This document shows positions 9,238 through 18,504 of a stretch of DNA of 64,000 nucleotides, one piece after another. This DNA is from Methanofervidicoccus abyssi. GTDB taxonomy: Archaea > AGJL01 > Methanococci > Methanococcales > Methanococcaceae. The stretch is from NCBI RefSeq assembly GCF_004310395.1, contig NZ_BFAX01000002.1, positions 1-64,000 on the forward strand. Reading direction: 5' to 3'. How positions within the stretch are numbered: the first letter of the stretch is position 1; each line of letters starts with the position of its first letter. Both the position numbers and the translations under genes were made by a program. A model generated the notes under the pieces. The model did no database searches, was not told the DNA's origin, and saw only the letters and a list, made by a program, of their open reading frames with translations.

Positions 9238-10278
9238 TTATATCTGATCATTACTATTGTTAAAAAGACCTCTTGCAACCCTCTCAAGATTATCCAACTG
9301 TTCTCCTGTACCAAAGGCATAGATAATATCTCCAGAGGATATTTCGGTATCTGCAGATGGGTTTATTACCAGTTTATCTCTCTTCTTTATACCTATAATA
9401 TTCGCCCCAAATTTTTCCCGAATCCTGGATTCATATAACTTTTTATCTACTAGAGGGGAGTTACTTTTAACCTCTATCTTTCTTATCTCCAAATCTTCAT
9501 CGTATTCGTATCTTGCTATAGACATAAAAGTAGATACAAAATCAAGTATGTCAACTTTCAGGGCAAGTGCAGCCATTCTAAGTCCTCCTATAATATAGGG
9601 AGAGACTACCCTGTCAGCGCCAGCGATCAGCAACTTATCCATAGATACCTTTTCTTCAGCCTTTGCTACAACGAAGATATTGGGATTCAGTCTTTTAGCA
9701 GAGAGAGTTATATATACGTTATCAGAATCTCTAGATACAGCAGATATTAGTCCTTTAGCCCTATCAATTCCAGCTTTTATCAATACTTCATCATGAGTAG
9801 CGTCTCCTACTATGTAGTTAAAATTAGGATCGTTCTCTAATTCTTTCTCTAAAATCTTTTCGTTAATATCTATAACCACATAATTTACTCCAGACTTCTC
9901 AAGTTTTTTAGTTATAACTTTACCACACTTACCATACCCACAGATAATATAATGATCTTTCAACTTTTTTATCCTATTTTCCATCTTTCTCATCCTATCT
10001 GTTTTTTTAAAGTATCCACTTACAAAAAATTCAGCAATGTTACCTAAGGCATACAATCCTATACCAACACCACATAGAATATAGATAGAGGAAATTATCT
10101 TCCCGAGTTCTGTTGTAGGTGTAATATCTCCATACCCAACTGTAGATATAGTTACTATGGAGAAATATAGAGCATTTATAAAAGATAAACCCTCCATGTG
10201 CATCATTATAAGAGCGTAAATTAAAATTAGTAAGATCATTGTTAATATACTTAATTTTATCCTGTTAACAACTTCCAT
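9238..10278 (-). CDS. Potassium channel with RCK domain (MthK/MjK1-like)
   Basis: The protein starts with one transmembrane helix (about residues 8-27), then a pore loop with the selectivity filter TVGYGD near residues 46-51 and a second helix (about 65-88). A cytoplasmic RCK domain with the Rossmann motif CGYGKCGK near residue 116 and a C-terminal TrkA-C type domain follow. Such channels pass K+ and are gated by ligands such as Ca2+ or nucleotides; which ligand acts here cannot be read. Length (346) fits the family. It appears to be a single-gene unit. Confidence 0.92.
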   Translation of the reverse strand: MEVVNRIKLSILTMILLILIYALIMMHMEGLSFINALYFSIVTISTVGYGDITPTTELGKIISSIYILCGVGIGLYALGNIAEFFVSGYFKKTDRMRKMENRIKKLKDHYIICGYGKCGKVITKKLEKSGVNYVVIDINEKILEKELENDPNFNYIVGDATHDEVLIKAGIDRAKGLISAVSRDSDNVYITLSAKRLNPNIFVVAKAEEKVSMDKLLIAGADRVVSPYIIGGLRMAALALKVDILDFVSTFMSIARYEYDEDLEIRKIEVKSNSPLVDKKLYESRIREKFGANIIGIKKRDKLVINPSADTEISSGDIIYAFGTGEQLDNLERVARGLFNNSNDQI

Positions 10279-10611
10279 TTAGGACCCTGTAGAGATTGTT
10301 ATAATATTAAATCAAAAATAATTATTGCAAGTATTTAAAACTCTCTGGTTTATATTTAAAGTAAGATTAAATAATTAAATTGAAAAACAGTAGAAATGTT
10401 AATTTTAAAAATAATAATCGTTATTAAAATAAAAATAAAAATAAATAACAGTAAAATCCCATTTTGTTTGTTCTTAAATGGAACTTCCTAAAAGAGTAAT
10501 AATAAGTCTTAATAGTTTTTTTACTATTATTTTACTATTATATAGTATATAATTTATAATTTATATCATAAATGGATCACTATAAAAATAAAACTATAAT
10601 TAGTGAAAAGT
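10279..10611. other. Divergent promoter spacer, channel gene to pilin-like gene
   Basis: Extremely A/T-rich and bounded by divergent genes, so it should hold two promoters. Several TATA-like stretches occur (for example TTATATAGTATATAATTTATA around 10539-10558, split by one G). I could not assign one to each gene. No gene-like ORF is seen. Confidence 0.4.
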
Positions 10612-11001
10612 ATGATTGTAAAAACCTTAATTAAAAAAAGAGGCCAACTATCCTTTGAGTTTTCTGTATTATTACTTGTTATACTTGTTCTCTCTATTGC
10701 TTCCATCTATCATTTTATGAACAACAATTTAAATAATAGGGATAGAGATCTAGATAATATAGATATTGGGGCTAAAACTGCCATATCTCTTGTAAATTCA
10801 GGATATAACGGGAGTAATGTTGAGTATCCTATACTATATCTTGGTATGTCCTACGATCCAGATAAAACAGATATCTCCATATATATAAAAAATCAGAGCC
10901 CTTTAGATGACTCAACTTTAAATCTTATAAGGAGACTGATATACGATAGGTCACATGTAGATCCCAATGTATACAATATAACTGTAGTTATAGTGAATTA
11001 A
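10612..11001 (+). CDS. Type IV pilin-like protein with class III signal peptide
   Basis: The N-terminus KKRGQLSFEFSVLLLVILVL matches the euryarchaeal class III signal: a basic stretch, a Gly before Gln, then Q-x-S-x-E-x-x-x-L leading into a hydrophobic helix. The pilin peptidase EppA is expected to cut between Gly and Gln, leaving a 118-residue or so mature protein that could assemble in a pilus or anchor at the membrane. ATG at 10612 is chosen because AGTGA precedes it; an in-frame GTG at 10603 is part of that site. It is followed after 11 bp by DUF1894, an unusual partner. Confidence 0.75.
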   Translation: MIVKTLIKKRGQLSFEFSVLLLVILVLSIASIYHFMNNNLNNRDRDLDNIDIGAKTAISLVNSGYNGSNVEYPILYLGMSYDPDKTDISIYIKNQSPLDDSTLNLIRRLIYDRSHVDPNVYNITVVIVN

Positions 11002-11012
11002 AAAGTGAAACT

Positions 11013-11324
11013 ATGTCTTGTATAGATAACTACAACTACGAGATTCTATTTAAAGGAACATTCAAAGAGTGTTCCAACTACATCACAAAGAATTTTAAGA
11101 ATATAAGATACTTGAAACCAGGAGAAGAGGTTATAAAGGGAGTTCTTCTAATAGGAAAACCTCCAATACCGGTAGCTTCTTATGAGGATTTTGTTATATT
11201 TCCTTATACAAAACCATGCTACGGGACCTTTGTTTTAAAGGTGCCTCTCAGTGAATCCTCTCGAAGTGAGAATGATAATAAAAATAAAAAAGGTGGTATC
11301 TTATCCATGCTGAAGTTCTGGTAG
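11013..11324 (+). CDS. DUF1894 methanogen-specific protein
   Basis: A 103-residue soluble protein matching the DUF1894 family, known only from methanogens. The recognisable core is the PGEEVIKGVLLIGKPPIPVA segment. No catalytic motif is visible. It sits directly before DUF1890; the pair is found together in methanogen genomes, which suggests a shared role. The function is not known to me. GTGA lies 5 nt before the ATG. Confidence 0.75.
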   Translation: MSCIDNYNYEILFKGTFKECSNYITKNFKNIRYLKPGEEVIKGVLLIGKPPIPVASYEDFVIFPYTKPCYGTFVLKVPLSESSRSENDNKNKKGGILSMLKFW

Positions 11325-11333
11325 GTGGTGTCT

Positions 11334-11780
11334 TTGAGAGTACTTGTTATAATAGGATGTCCCGAGCCTCCTGTTTTAATTCCGTCTACTCTATACCTTT
11401 TAAATATGTTGAAAAATCGTGGATGTGTGATCATTCTTTCTGCAAACCCTGCAGCATTGAAGCTTCTTGAAACAGCGGATCCAGAGAGATACTATCTGAG
11501 AGGTGTAGGGTTCCAGGATATAGAGAAAGGACTGAAAAATAGATTAGAAGTAGATGTTATAGTAGGATTTGTCCATAACGATGCTGCGGTAAATTATATC
11601 ATATCCTATAAATCGGTGTATAGTGCAAAAACCTATGCTATAGTATTTGGTAGAAAAGTGAAAGGTGAATATATAGAAGACTTGAAGGATGAAGGAATAG
11701 TGACATACTCTGCTCGGGCATTCCACAACCCTGTACCTATAATAGTTAAATTGAAGGAGTTAATAGAAGAGCTGATTTAG
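11334..11780 (+). CDS. DUF1890 methanogen-specific protein
   Basis: A 148-residue protein with a Rossmann-like start (VLVIIGCPEPPVLIP) and a conserved middle LSANPAALKLLE. It matches DUF1890, a methanogen family without an assigned reaction. TTG at 11334 is the best start since GGTGG overlaps the stop of DUF1894 and lies 5 nt upstream. An in-frame GTG at 11325 is part of that site. Translationally coupled with DUF1894. Confidence 0.75.
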   Translation: MRVLVIIGCPEPPVLIPSTLYLLNMLKNRGCVIILSANPAALKLLETADPERYYLRGVGFQDIEKGLKNRLEVDVIVGFVHNDAAVNYIISYKSVYSAKTYAIVFGRKVKGEYIEDLKDEGIVTYSARAFHNPVPIIVKLKELIEELI

Positions 11781-11867
11781 GATCTGTTCTTACTTCCATA
11801 CCAGATTTAAGTATAATATAATCTCTTTGAGTGCTTTACTCTCTCATGCATTTGGGACAGAGTTTCA

Positions 11868-12893
11868 CTACTCCATAAAGAGTTTTTTCATACATCTCTC
11901 TATAGCTCCTTCTGCTGCCTTTCCTCCAATTAAAGCTTTAAGTTCTTTTACAAGTGCCTGGGAAGCTACAAGTGTTGTTGGATTTATTTCAGCATTTTTA
12001 GATTTTTCTATTATTTCTTCATCTAAATTCTTTAGTATATCTAAAGCTGACTCCAATCCTTTCTGCTCCTTCAAAAGGTGCATGGAGGAAGCACTCTTTA
12101 TAACTAACTCCAAATTAAGGGCCTTTAATAGACCATAAACACCTGAAGTTTCTACAAGAGATGCTAAAGTATGGAGTGTTCTAACTATCTGCTGTTCAAT
12201 CATCTTTTTAGGAGCATTTATGACTCTTCTACCTACAGTATAGTACTCCAAAATACCTGCCAGCGCTATAGCAGTCACAAGTGCCCCCATATCTGAAACT
12301 GTAGGTACTACATCTATAGGGACTACGTAGGCTTTCTTATTAACACTCTCTACTAACTGAATACACTTCCTCAACTGCTCTTCTGTTAGATAATCCTTTC
12401 CATCTAAGGAAGTTCCACCTATTACGTAGTGATCATGTTGAGGTGTGCCTGGAACTGCAGCAGGGTGCATTGAAGTAATACCTATATCCTTTCTCTCTCT
12501 TAGTTCGTATCTGAGACAGGAATATAAAACAACAGGAGTAGTAGTACAGGTAGTTAGAATCACTGCATCCCTTGGTAAATAGGGAATGATACTTTTAGCA
12601 ATATTTCCAGTATAACACCCAAAGGGTGTAAACAGTATATGTAGTTCTCCATGTTTTGCAGCTTCCATGTCGTTATTGGTAACTTTTACTCCAGAATCTT
12701 CAACTTTCTTCCACATATCCTCACTAAGTACATCTCTATTAGGTTCTGCAAGCACAACATCATGCCCTACTTCTGCAAACTCCATAGCCATCCTACTTCC
12801 ACCGTATGGTGGTTCTCCTCCAAAGAGTTGTGGAAGTTTAAGTTTGTTGACATACAGATCCTGATTTCCTGCTCCGTAGACTGAAATCTTCAT
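11868..12893 (-). CDS. hmdII: HmdII, paralogue of H2-forming methylene-H4MPT dehydrogenase
   Basis: The N-terminal Rossmann domain starts VYGAGNQDLY, the signature of HmdII rather than Hmd. The cysteine in ILTTCTTTPV is the expected iron ligand of the FeGP cofactor, and SMHPAAVPGTPQHDH matches the family. The active-site histidine that follows the GAG motif of true Hmd is not present. HmdII proteins bind the FeGP cofactor, but their role is debated, with sensing or tRNA-synthetase interaction proposed. ATG at 12893 has GGTGA 5 nt upstream. The product is 341 residues. No hmd gene is in the window. Confidence 0.88.
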   Translation of the reverse strand: MKISVYGAGNQDLYVNKLKLPQLFGGEPPYGGSRMAMEFAEVGHDVVLAEPNRDVLSEDMWKKVEDSGVKVTNNDMEAAKHGELHILFTPFGCYTGNIAKSIIPYLPRDAVILTTCTTTPVVLYSCLRYELRERKDIGITSMHPAAVPGTPQHDHYVIGGTSLDGKDYLTEEQLRKCIQLVESVNKKAYVVPIDVVPTVSDMGALVTAIALAGILEYYTVGRRVINAPKKMIEQQIVRTLHTLASLVETSGVYGLLKALNLELVIKSASSMHLLKEQKGLESALDILKNLDEEIIEKSKNAEINPTTLVASQALVKELKALIGGKAAEGAIERCMKKLFME

Positions 12894-12947
12894 GGGCTTC
12901 ACCAAAAAATTTTTGGAAGATTTTTAGTTAAAGATAAGTTCTAAACA

Positions 12948-12964
12948 TGGCTATATTTATATCT
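12948..12964 (-). promoter_or_regulatory. Likely TATA box of hmdII
   Basis: On the minus strand ATATAAATATAG (12962-12951) lies about 58 bp before the hmdII ATG. Transcription would start near 12928, giving a leader of about 35 nt with the GGTGA site. Confidence 0.5.
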
Positions 12965-12965
12965 T

Positions 12966-13336
12966 AGGATCTTTCTTGGACACACGGGGAAGACAAGAAA
13001 TTTCTCATTATATAAGGGGATTCTACAGATTGTGATTAAGATATACCTGAGAATTTCCTTCTTTAATATTTGAGAGTAGGAAAAGATACATCTGTTTTTT
13101 GGGTAGATAGGAGTTTTTTTATTTTGAACATTATCCTTAATTTTTTCTTAATTTTTTATAATTGTTTATAATAAATAAACATATTTTTATAAATAATTTT
13201 TTACAAGATGGAGTTCCTATATATATTCTTAAACATTTGAAAAAAAGAAGAGACCCTCTCCTTGGTAAAGTCCTATCCGTAGATTGTAGGGCCAAACACT
13301 TTATTAAGAATTAACAGGTTGGGTGTACAGGAAGCA
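12966..13336. other. Spacer between mptA and hmdII
   Basis: This lies downstream of mptA and upstream of hmdII, both on the minus strand. Next to mptA there is a GC-richer stretch (13260-13330) ending, in the minus direction, in a T-run at 13246-13240. A second GC-richer patch at 13020-13070 resembles the intergenic element described in the findings. No ORF with a ribosome-binding site is seen. Confidence 0.4.
13238..13262 (-). terminator. Possible T-run terminator of mptA
   Basis: Reading the minus strand, a G/C-containing stretch (GAGAGGGTCTCTTC) runs straight into seven T at 13246-13240, about 75 bp after the mptA stop. Archaeal termination commonly uses such T-runs. No strong hairpin is required or clear here. 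Confidence 0.4.
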
Positions 13337-14269
13337 TTACATATTCAACTCCTTCCTCAACTCTCCCATAGTAGAACGTCTCTCTGCAAAGGCGTCATGT
13401 CTATGGATGCTTTCCTTATTAATCTGCCTTACCACCACCTGGGTATCATCTGGTAGATATCTAAACTCTTCTACGATTCTCTTTATCATCTCCCTTGCAC
13501 AATCCTCAACGAATTTTGGATTTCTATGGGCCATCTCTACCACGTATGCTTCATCAACCCTTTTGAGTAGTTCATAAACTTCTCCACTCATAGACTTTTT
13601 TATAATGTCTATTATCTTCCCAATACTCACGTTATAGCCCTCTGGAACTTCTATCATTATCGTCCCTATACCTCTCTGGTTATGAGTCGCAACAACTACT
13701 GCATCCAATATCTTCTCTATATCTTCATTTGAAAATCCTTTCTTTTTTAAATTTTGAATCGTTTTCTCCTTTAGAAGATGCTGGGCACATGGACAGGCTG
13801 TAATACCTACGACTTCCGCACCAACCATTTTCTTAATATGGATGTTTCCTTCACTGTCCTTTACACCATAAGCTCTACCTATAATTTTACATAATCCCTG
13901 GGAAGGTTTATTTGTTATTGGAGACTTCTCCTCTATAATGTAATCTCCGTACATTAAAACTTCAGTCCTTGTTGCGTATTCATGTTTTTCAAAGAGTTTT
14001 TTTACAATATTTACTGACAACTCCTCTATCCCGTAGATCTCCTTAACTACTAAATTCTCTATAACTTCCTCAATAACTTCTGGACTCCTGGACATGTGTA
14101 TGCCTTTCTGGGAGCTTGGTAAATCTACAAAGACTTCAAAGGTTGGAAGTAATATTATAGGCCTCTTATTTTTTCTATATATCTTTACGAGTTTTTTTAA
14201 ATTAATAACTCCTACTCTCGTGAGAGGTATTTTAATCTCAGGTTCTGTAGCCTGAATATCACACAACAT
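13337..14269 (-). CDS. mptA: GTP cyclohydrolase IV (MptA), methanopterin biosynthesis
   Basis: MptA is the Fe(II)-dependent cyclohydrolase that opens GTP to 7,8-dihydroneopterin 2',3'-cyclic phosphate, the first step toward tetrahydromethanopterin. It belongs to the FolE2 family. Recognisable parts are HMSRSPEVI near residue 60, the GITACPCAQHLL cysteine/histidine segment near residue 150, ATHNQRG near residue 190, and the C-terminal HRHDAFAERR. ATG at 14269 is chosen because AGGTG lies 6 nt upstream; a GTG at 14278 is part of that site. The product is 310 residues. It follows the Lon-like gene by 15 bp, so the two may be co-transcribed. Confidence 0.93.
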   Translation of the reverse strand: MLCDIQATEPEIKIPLTRVGVINLKKLVKIYRKNKRPIILLPTFEVFVDLPSSQKGIHMSRSPEVIEEVIENLVVKEIYGIEELSVNIVKKLFEKHEYATRTEVLMYGDYIIEEKSPITNKPSQGLCKIIGRAYGVKDSEGNIHIKKMVGAEVVGITACPCAQHLLKEKTIQNLKKKGFSNEDIEKILDAVVVATHNQRGIGTIMIEVPEGYNVSIGKIIDIIKKSMSGEVYELLKRVDEAYVVEMAHRNPKFVEDCAREMIKRIVEEFRYLPDDTQVVVRQINKESIHRHDAFAERRSTMGELRKELNM

Positions 14270-14284
14270 AGTAGACACCTAATA

Positions 14285-16138
14285 TTAATTGTTATCCTTC
14301 CTGATAAAATATCCTACCAAAACCCCACAGAATAGGCCTATAAATAAATATATAATATTTACAGCGACGGCATAGAGAACATGATGATCTTCAGAATAAA
14401 TTCTTCCTGTAGAAGAGTTTAAATTCTGAAGAATAAATGTATTACTTTCTCTTCTATATTTGTGGCCAATTTCCTTTAGGATGTCTATATCCATCTGAGA
14501 ATAAGCAGCACTGTATTCATAGTAGAGAACCTTGGAGAAAGTATCATTGAGGGAGTTAGCATATTCGTAATACCCCATAGCACTTACAGGGAGATATCCA
14601 TAATTATCCATTACCTTGTATATTTTCTTTTCCGCCATATCTTTTAGATACTTCATATCTGTATTATTGTAATTAAGGCTTGTTGTAGCATATACGTAAG
14701 CATCTATACTTTCTGCTATAGAGAGAAGATATTCCCCTTTCTCGTAGTATTCTCTAGCTTTATCTAATTTATCCTCGGCATCGTCTATCAATCCTGTATC
14801 AGGTAGTACCAATGAACTATAGAAAACTACAATCTCAGCATTATCAAGGTACTTCTGGGCAAGAGGTATAAATTGGCTTTCATCTATAAGTTCTTCATCC
14901 GAAGGGACATCTTTATCTGCTAGTTTTAACCACCAGATAGCACTCTTTCCTCTCCATTTTCCGTAAGAGGCGTACTCTATGGCAGATAAAAAATTGCCGT
15001 TATAGTACTCCTTCCAGGCTTTATCCATTAAATCCTCTCCTTCATAGATCCTACTCTTAGAAGCTAAAATATACTCGAAGTTACTTTTCGTCAAACTTTT
15101 ATTTTTAATTATTTCCTTTTTATCATCAATATCTTTCTGAATATTTATTAGGTAATCCTTTAGATAACCTCTTTTGTCGGTACTCTCCATGTAGTTTAAG
15201 GTGGTGTTTATAACTTCTAGGTTTATCATGACTCCAAAAGCCTTTGAAGTGGCAGCGTAGTAATAACCTTGAGAGTATAGTCTCTGTGCCACGTCCAAAT
15301 CTTTCTTAGATTCTTCCAATCTCTTCTTAAGGTTTATCTCCATCTGATAGTTCAACATAACGCTGGAATCGTTATTTAATCTATTATTTACGTAGTTATA
15401 ATTCTCCTTAGTAAGTTTCAGTACTTCATCTGCGAGATTTTTCATCTTTTCTTTGTATATATCTCCAAGTACAGGATTAGGAGAGTAGTTACCCTCAACT
15501 AACATATGATTTGTAAAGTAGTAGATAGCATCGTATATACTCTTAATCTCAATAACTTTTACTCCTAATTTTTTGCCATACTCTACAACATCTACAGTAA
15601 TATTGTTATTTTTACTATATGGATCTTCTACAGTAATGTATCGTTCTCCGTAGGGTATTAAGAAATACTTGGCACCTGCTATTTTGGCAGCCTTTAACTT
15701 TTCTAATATTCCACCTACTGGACCAATACCTCCATCTGGGTATATCATCCCTGTCATCACAACATCCCTGTTGATACTCCAGTTGTTCAATGCCGCAATG
15801 GTAGCTACACATAGGGCACCTCCGGCCGAAGGTCCTCCAACTATAGGTACTTTTGATCTTACTATGTAGTACACGTCGTAGTTCTCCTGGTCTCTGTTAC
15901 ATACATCAAATGCCACCTTTGCAGCTATTCTTGCTGAACTCTGCATATCCATCCCTGTTACTGGTAGAGTGTCTATAAAAACGTGGCCACTTCCATTAGA
16001 CACCTTTACATCGATATTGATAGTAGTTCCTACATACCCATAGTCTGTTTCGAAAACTGCGGGGACTGTTACAGTTATATCTGCAAAAGTTATATTTAGG
16101 AAAGTTAGTGTTAAGAGGAGAAATAGATACTTTTTCAT
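14285..16138 (-). CDS. Secreted or membrane-anchored Lon-like S16 serine protease
   Basis: An N-terminal signal peptide (KKYLFLLLTLTFLNITFA) is followed by a Lon-type proteolytic domain. It contains the Ser motif GGPSAGGAL near residue 105 and the Lys-containing GGILEKLKAAKIAGAKYFLIP region (split here between G and IL) near residue 142. No AAA+ ATPase module is present. The middle is helical and Tyr/Asp-rich with TPR-like spacing. A C-terminal helix VAVNIIYLFIGLFCGVLVGY (about 590-610) would anchor the protein, placing the protease outside the cell. Substrates are unknown. It precedes mptA by 15 bp. Confidence 0.82.
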   Translation of the reverse strand: MKKYLFLLLTLTFLNITFADITVTVPAVFETDYGYVGTTINIDVKVSNGSGHVFIDTLPVTGMDMQSSARIAAKVAFDVCNRDQENYDVYYIVRSKVPIVGGPSAGGALCVATIAALNNWSINRDVVMTGMIYPDGGIGPVGGILEKLKAAKIAGAKYFLIPYGERYITVEDPYSKNNNITVDVVEYGKKLGVKVIEIKSIYDAIYYFTNHMLVEGNYSPNPVLGDIYKEKMKNLADEVLKLTKENYNYVNNRLNNDSSVMLNYQMEINLKKRLEESKKDLDVAQRLYSQGYYYAATSKAFGVMINLEVINTTLNYMESTDKRGYLKDYLINIQKDIDDKKEIIKNKSLTKSNFEYILASKSRIYEGEDLMDKAWKEYYNGNFLSAIEYASYGKWRGKSAIWWLKLADKDVPSDEELIDESQFIPLAQKYLDNAEIVVFYSSLVLPDTGLIDDAEDKLDKAREYYEKGEYLLSIAESIDAYVYATTSLNYNNTDMKYLKDMAEKKIYKVMDNYGYLPVSAMGYYEYANSLNDTFSKVLYYEYSAAYSQMDIDILKEIGHKYRRESNTFILQNLNSSTGRIYSEDHHVLYAVAVNIIYLFIGLFCGVLVGYFIRKDNN

Positions 16139-16280
16139 AATTTTACCTTACTTTCATTTTTTTGATTCATATCTAATAATAATTAGGAAAAATAATAATA
16201 CTGACTAATAATATTAATCTTTTTCTTTTTAACAATATCTCTAATATCTCTATAAAATTTCTTTATCATACGGTGAAATT

Positions 16281-18065
16281 ATGAATAAAAATATGTTCCA
16301 TATTGCCAGAAGGGTAGTAGATAGTATTGAGAAGGGAATAAAACCCCTAATTGGATGGGAAAGATCTGGTGAAGTAATAAAAATTGGAGCAGATGGTACT
16401 CCTACCAAGAGGATAGATGTAATAGCTGAGAACATTGCAGTAAACTCCATTGAGAGGTATTGTAATGCCATACTTATAAGTGAAGAAATAGGTGTTAAAA
16501 AAATAGGTGAAGAACCACCAGAGTATCTTATTGTATTGGATCCTATAGATGGTACATACAATGCGTTGAATAATCTTCCTATCTACTCCGTTTCTATCGC
16601 TATGGGAGAAATTCCACAGGAGATTGGAGATAGTAAAGATATTCTACATATAGTAAGAAGCATGAATATAGAAGATCTGAAGTTGGGAATGGTAAAAAAC
16701 ATAGCTACAGGTGATATATATTATGGAATAGTTAACAGTGGGGCTTATATCTTAGAAAAAAATGAGAGAGAGTGGAAAAAGATAAAGGTATCTGACACCA
16801 AGAATTTAAAGGACGCTTCGTTAGGAGTTTTTGCCTACGGTTTAACTACTAATACTCTAAATTTTATAAAAGATAGGAAAGTAAGGAGGATAAGGATATT
16901 TGGTTCTGTCGCCTTAGAGATGTGCTATGTAGCTAGAGGGGCTTTAGATGCATTTATAAATGTAAACAAGACTACAAGACTCTGTGATATTGCAGGTGGT
17001 TATGTTATACTCAAGGAGGCTGGAGGAGTAATAACAGATAGGGATGGAAAACCTATAAGCATGAAGTTGGATATTCACGAGAGGACATCACTGATATGTT
17101 CAAATACGGCCCTCCATCAAAAGTTGGTGGGTATATTCGGCAACAAGTGGATGTTAAAACCAACAAGATTTGGTATAATATCCCGGCTAGATAAGGAAGA
17201 AGCTTTAAACCTGGTTATTCAAGTTATAAACTATCTGGAATCTAGGGGTATAGATTACCTTCTGGAGAGAGAACTCTACAACACTTTAAAGGACAAAGTA
17301 GATATTAGGAAATATAAGGGTAAAGTAATGGAGGATCTTAAGGATGTATCCCATATGTTATCCATAGGTGGCGATGGAACAGTATTAAGGACATCAAGAT
17401 TGATTGGTGGAAATGAAATACCTATAATTAGTATAGATATGGGTACAGTAGGTTTTCTCACAGAATTCAGTAGGGATGGAGTATTTAAGGCTATAGATAT
17501 GGTTATAAAGGGGAACTACGAAATTGAAAAAAGGACCAAATGTGCCTGTATAGTTAAGATATTCAATGAAGAAGGATGTAGAAATAAGAGTAATTACCAT
17601 CAGAAGATGCTTCCAGATGCCCTAAATGAGGTAGTTCTAATAACGAAAAACCCTGCAAAGATGGTATACTTTGAGGTATATATAAATGGGGAGTTTGTAG
17701 AAGAAGTTAGGGCGGATGGACTCATAGTATCAACTCCAACAGGATCAACTGCTTACTCGTTAAGTGCTGGAGGCCCGATATTGGAACCTTCAATGGATGC
17801 CTTTGTAGTCGTCCCTATCTGTCCCTTCAAACTCTTTTCTCGTCCTATTGTGGTAGATGGAAATTCTGAGATCGTGATAAGAATATTAAAAAAATCTGTA
17901 CTAGTAGTTATAGACGGAACTGTGGAAGAGACTTTAAAAAAAGGAGATGAAGTTATACTTAGAAAATCAGATTCCTACACTTATTTTGTCAAAGGTAGAA
18001 AATTCTACGGTAAATTAAAAAAATTGGAAGATTATAATAAAAAACTTATACCCTCTCAAGTATAA
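16281..18065 (+). CDS. nadK: Bifunctional inositol-phosphatase-like NADP phosphatase / NAD kinase
   Basis: A fusion of two domains. Residues 1-270 form an inositol-monophosphatase-type fold with the metal motif DPIDGTYNA near residue 87 and CDIAGGYVILKEAGG near 235. Residues 290-580 form an ATP-NAD kinase with GGDGTVLR near 360 and the NAD-binding DGLIVSTPTGSTAYSLSAGG, split as DGLIVSTPTGS and TAYSLSAGG, near 480. The M. jannaschii homologue is known as a bifunctional NADP phosphatase/NAD kinase, so the protein likely sets the NADP/NAD balance. GGTGA lies 4 nt before the ATG. Length (594) matches the fused family. Confidence 0.92.
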   Translation: MNKNMFHIARRVVDSIEKGIKPLIGWERSGEVIKIGADGTPTKRIDVIAENIAVNSIERYCNAILISEEIGVKKIGEEPPEYLIVLDPIDGTYNALNNLPIYSVSIAMGEIPQEIGDSKDILHIVRSMNIEDLKLGMVKNIATGDIYYGIVNSGAYILEKNEREWKKIKVSDTKNLKDASLGVFAYGLTTNTLNFIKDRKVRRIRIFGSVALEMCYVARGALDAFINVNKTTRLCDIAGGYVILKEAGGVITDRDGKPISMKLDIHERTSLICSNTALHQKLVGIFGNKWMLKPTRFGIISRLDKEEALNLVIQVINYLESRGIDYLLERELYNTLKDKVDIRKYKGKVMEDLKDVSHMLSIGGDGTVLRTSRLIGGNEIPIISIDMGTVGFLTEFSRDGVFKAIDMVIKGNYEIEKRTKCACIVKIFNEEGCRNKSNYHQKMLPDALNEVVLITKNPAKMVYFEVYINGEFVEEVRADGLIVSTPTGSTAYSLSAGGPILEPSMDAFVVVPICPFKLFSRPIVVDGNSEIVIRILKKSVLVVIDGTVEETLKKGDEVILRKSDSYTYFVKGRKFYGKLKKLEDYNKKLIPSQV

Positions 18066-18504
18066 TTGGGAGAAAAATAATCCAGTTCTTATTAAGGGAT
18101 AATAAATAAATGATTATAAAAACAATAAAAAAGGACGACCCCATTACTAAAATTTGTTTCTCAGCATGTAATAAACAAAAAAATTATTAAAATTATTATT
18201 ATAAAATAATAATAAAGGTAAAAAAATATAATGGGAAAGTTATTAAAAAATAAAAAATGTAAATGGATTACTACTCCTGAACATTGATAGAAGATGATCT
18301 CTGTAATGTCCCTTAATTCTTTACCTTAAGTGTTCAGAAAAAAGATTCTAGGATATAAGTTTATTACTACATTATTTTTTCACTGTTTTATCAATTTAAT
18401 TCATAATTATACAATTACATTCATTTTTTTTAATTAACTTTTTGATGAAAAGTATAATTTGAATGATTTTTTAACTTCTTTCATCACTTCTCTACGGTGG
18501 GAAG
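18066..18504. other. Spacer before ttuA with a long-range dyad
   Basis: Mostly A/T, but 18265-18350 is GC-richer. It has a perfect 7-bp dyad, CTGAACA at 18277-18283 and TGTTCAG at 18331-18337, enclosing 47 nt. It could be a 3' end or a small structured RNA. No ORF with a ribosome-binding site is seen. ttuA has GGTGGGAAG before its ATG. Confidence 0.4.
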
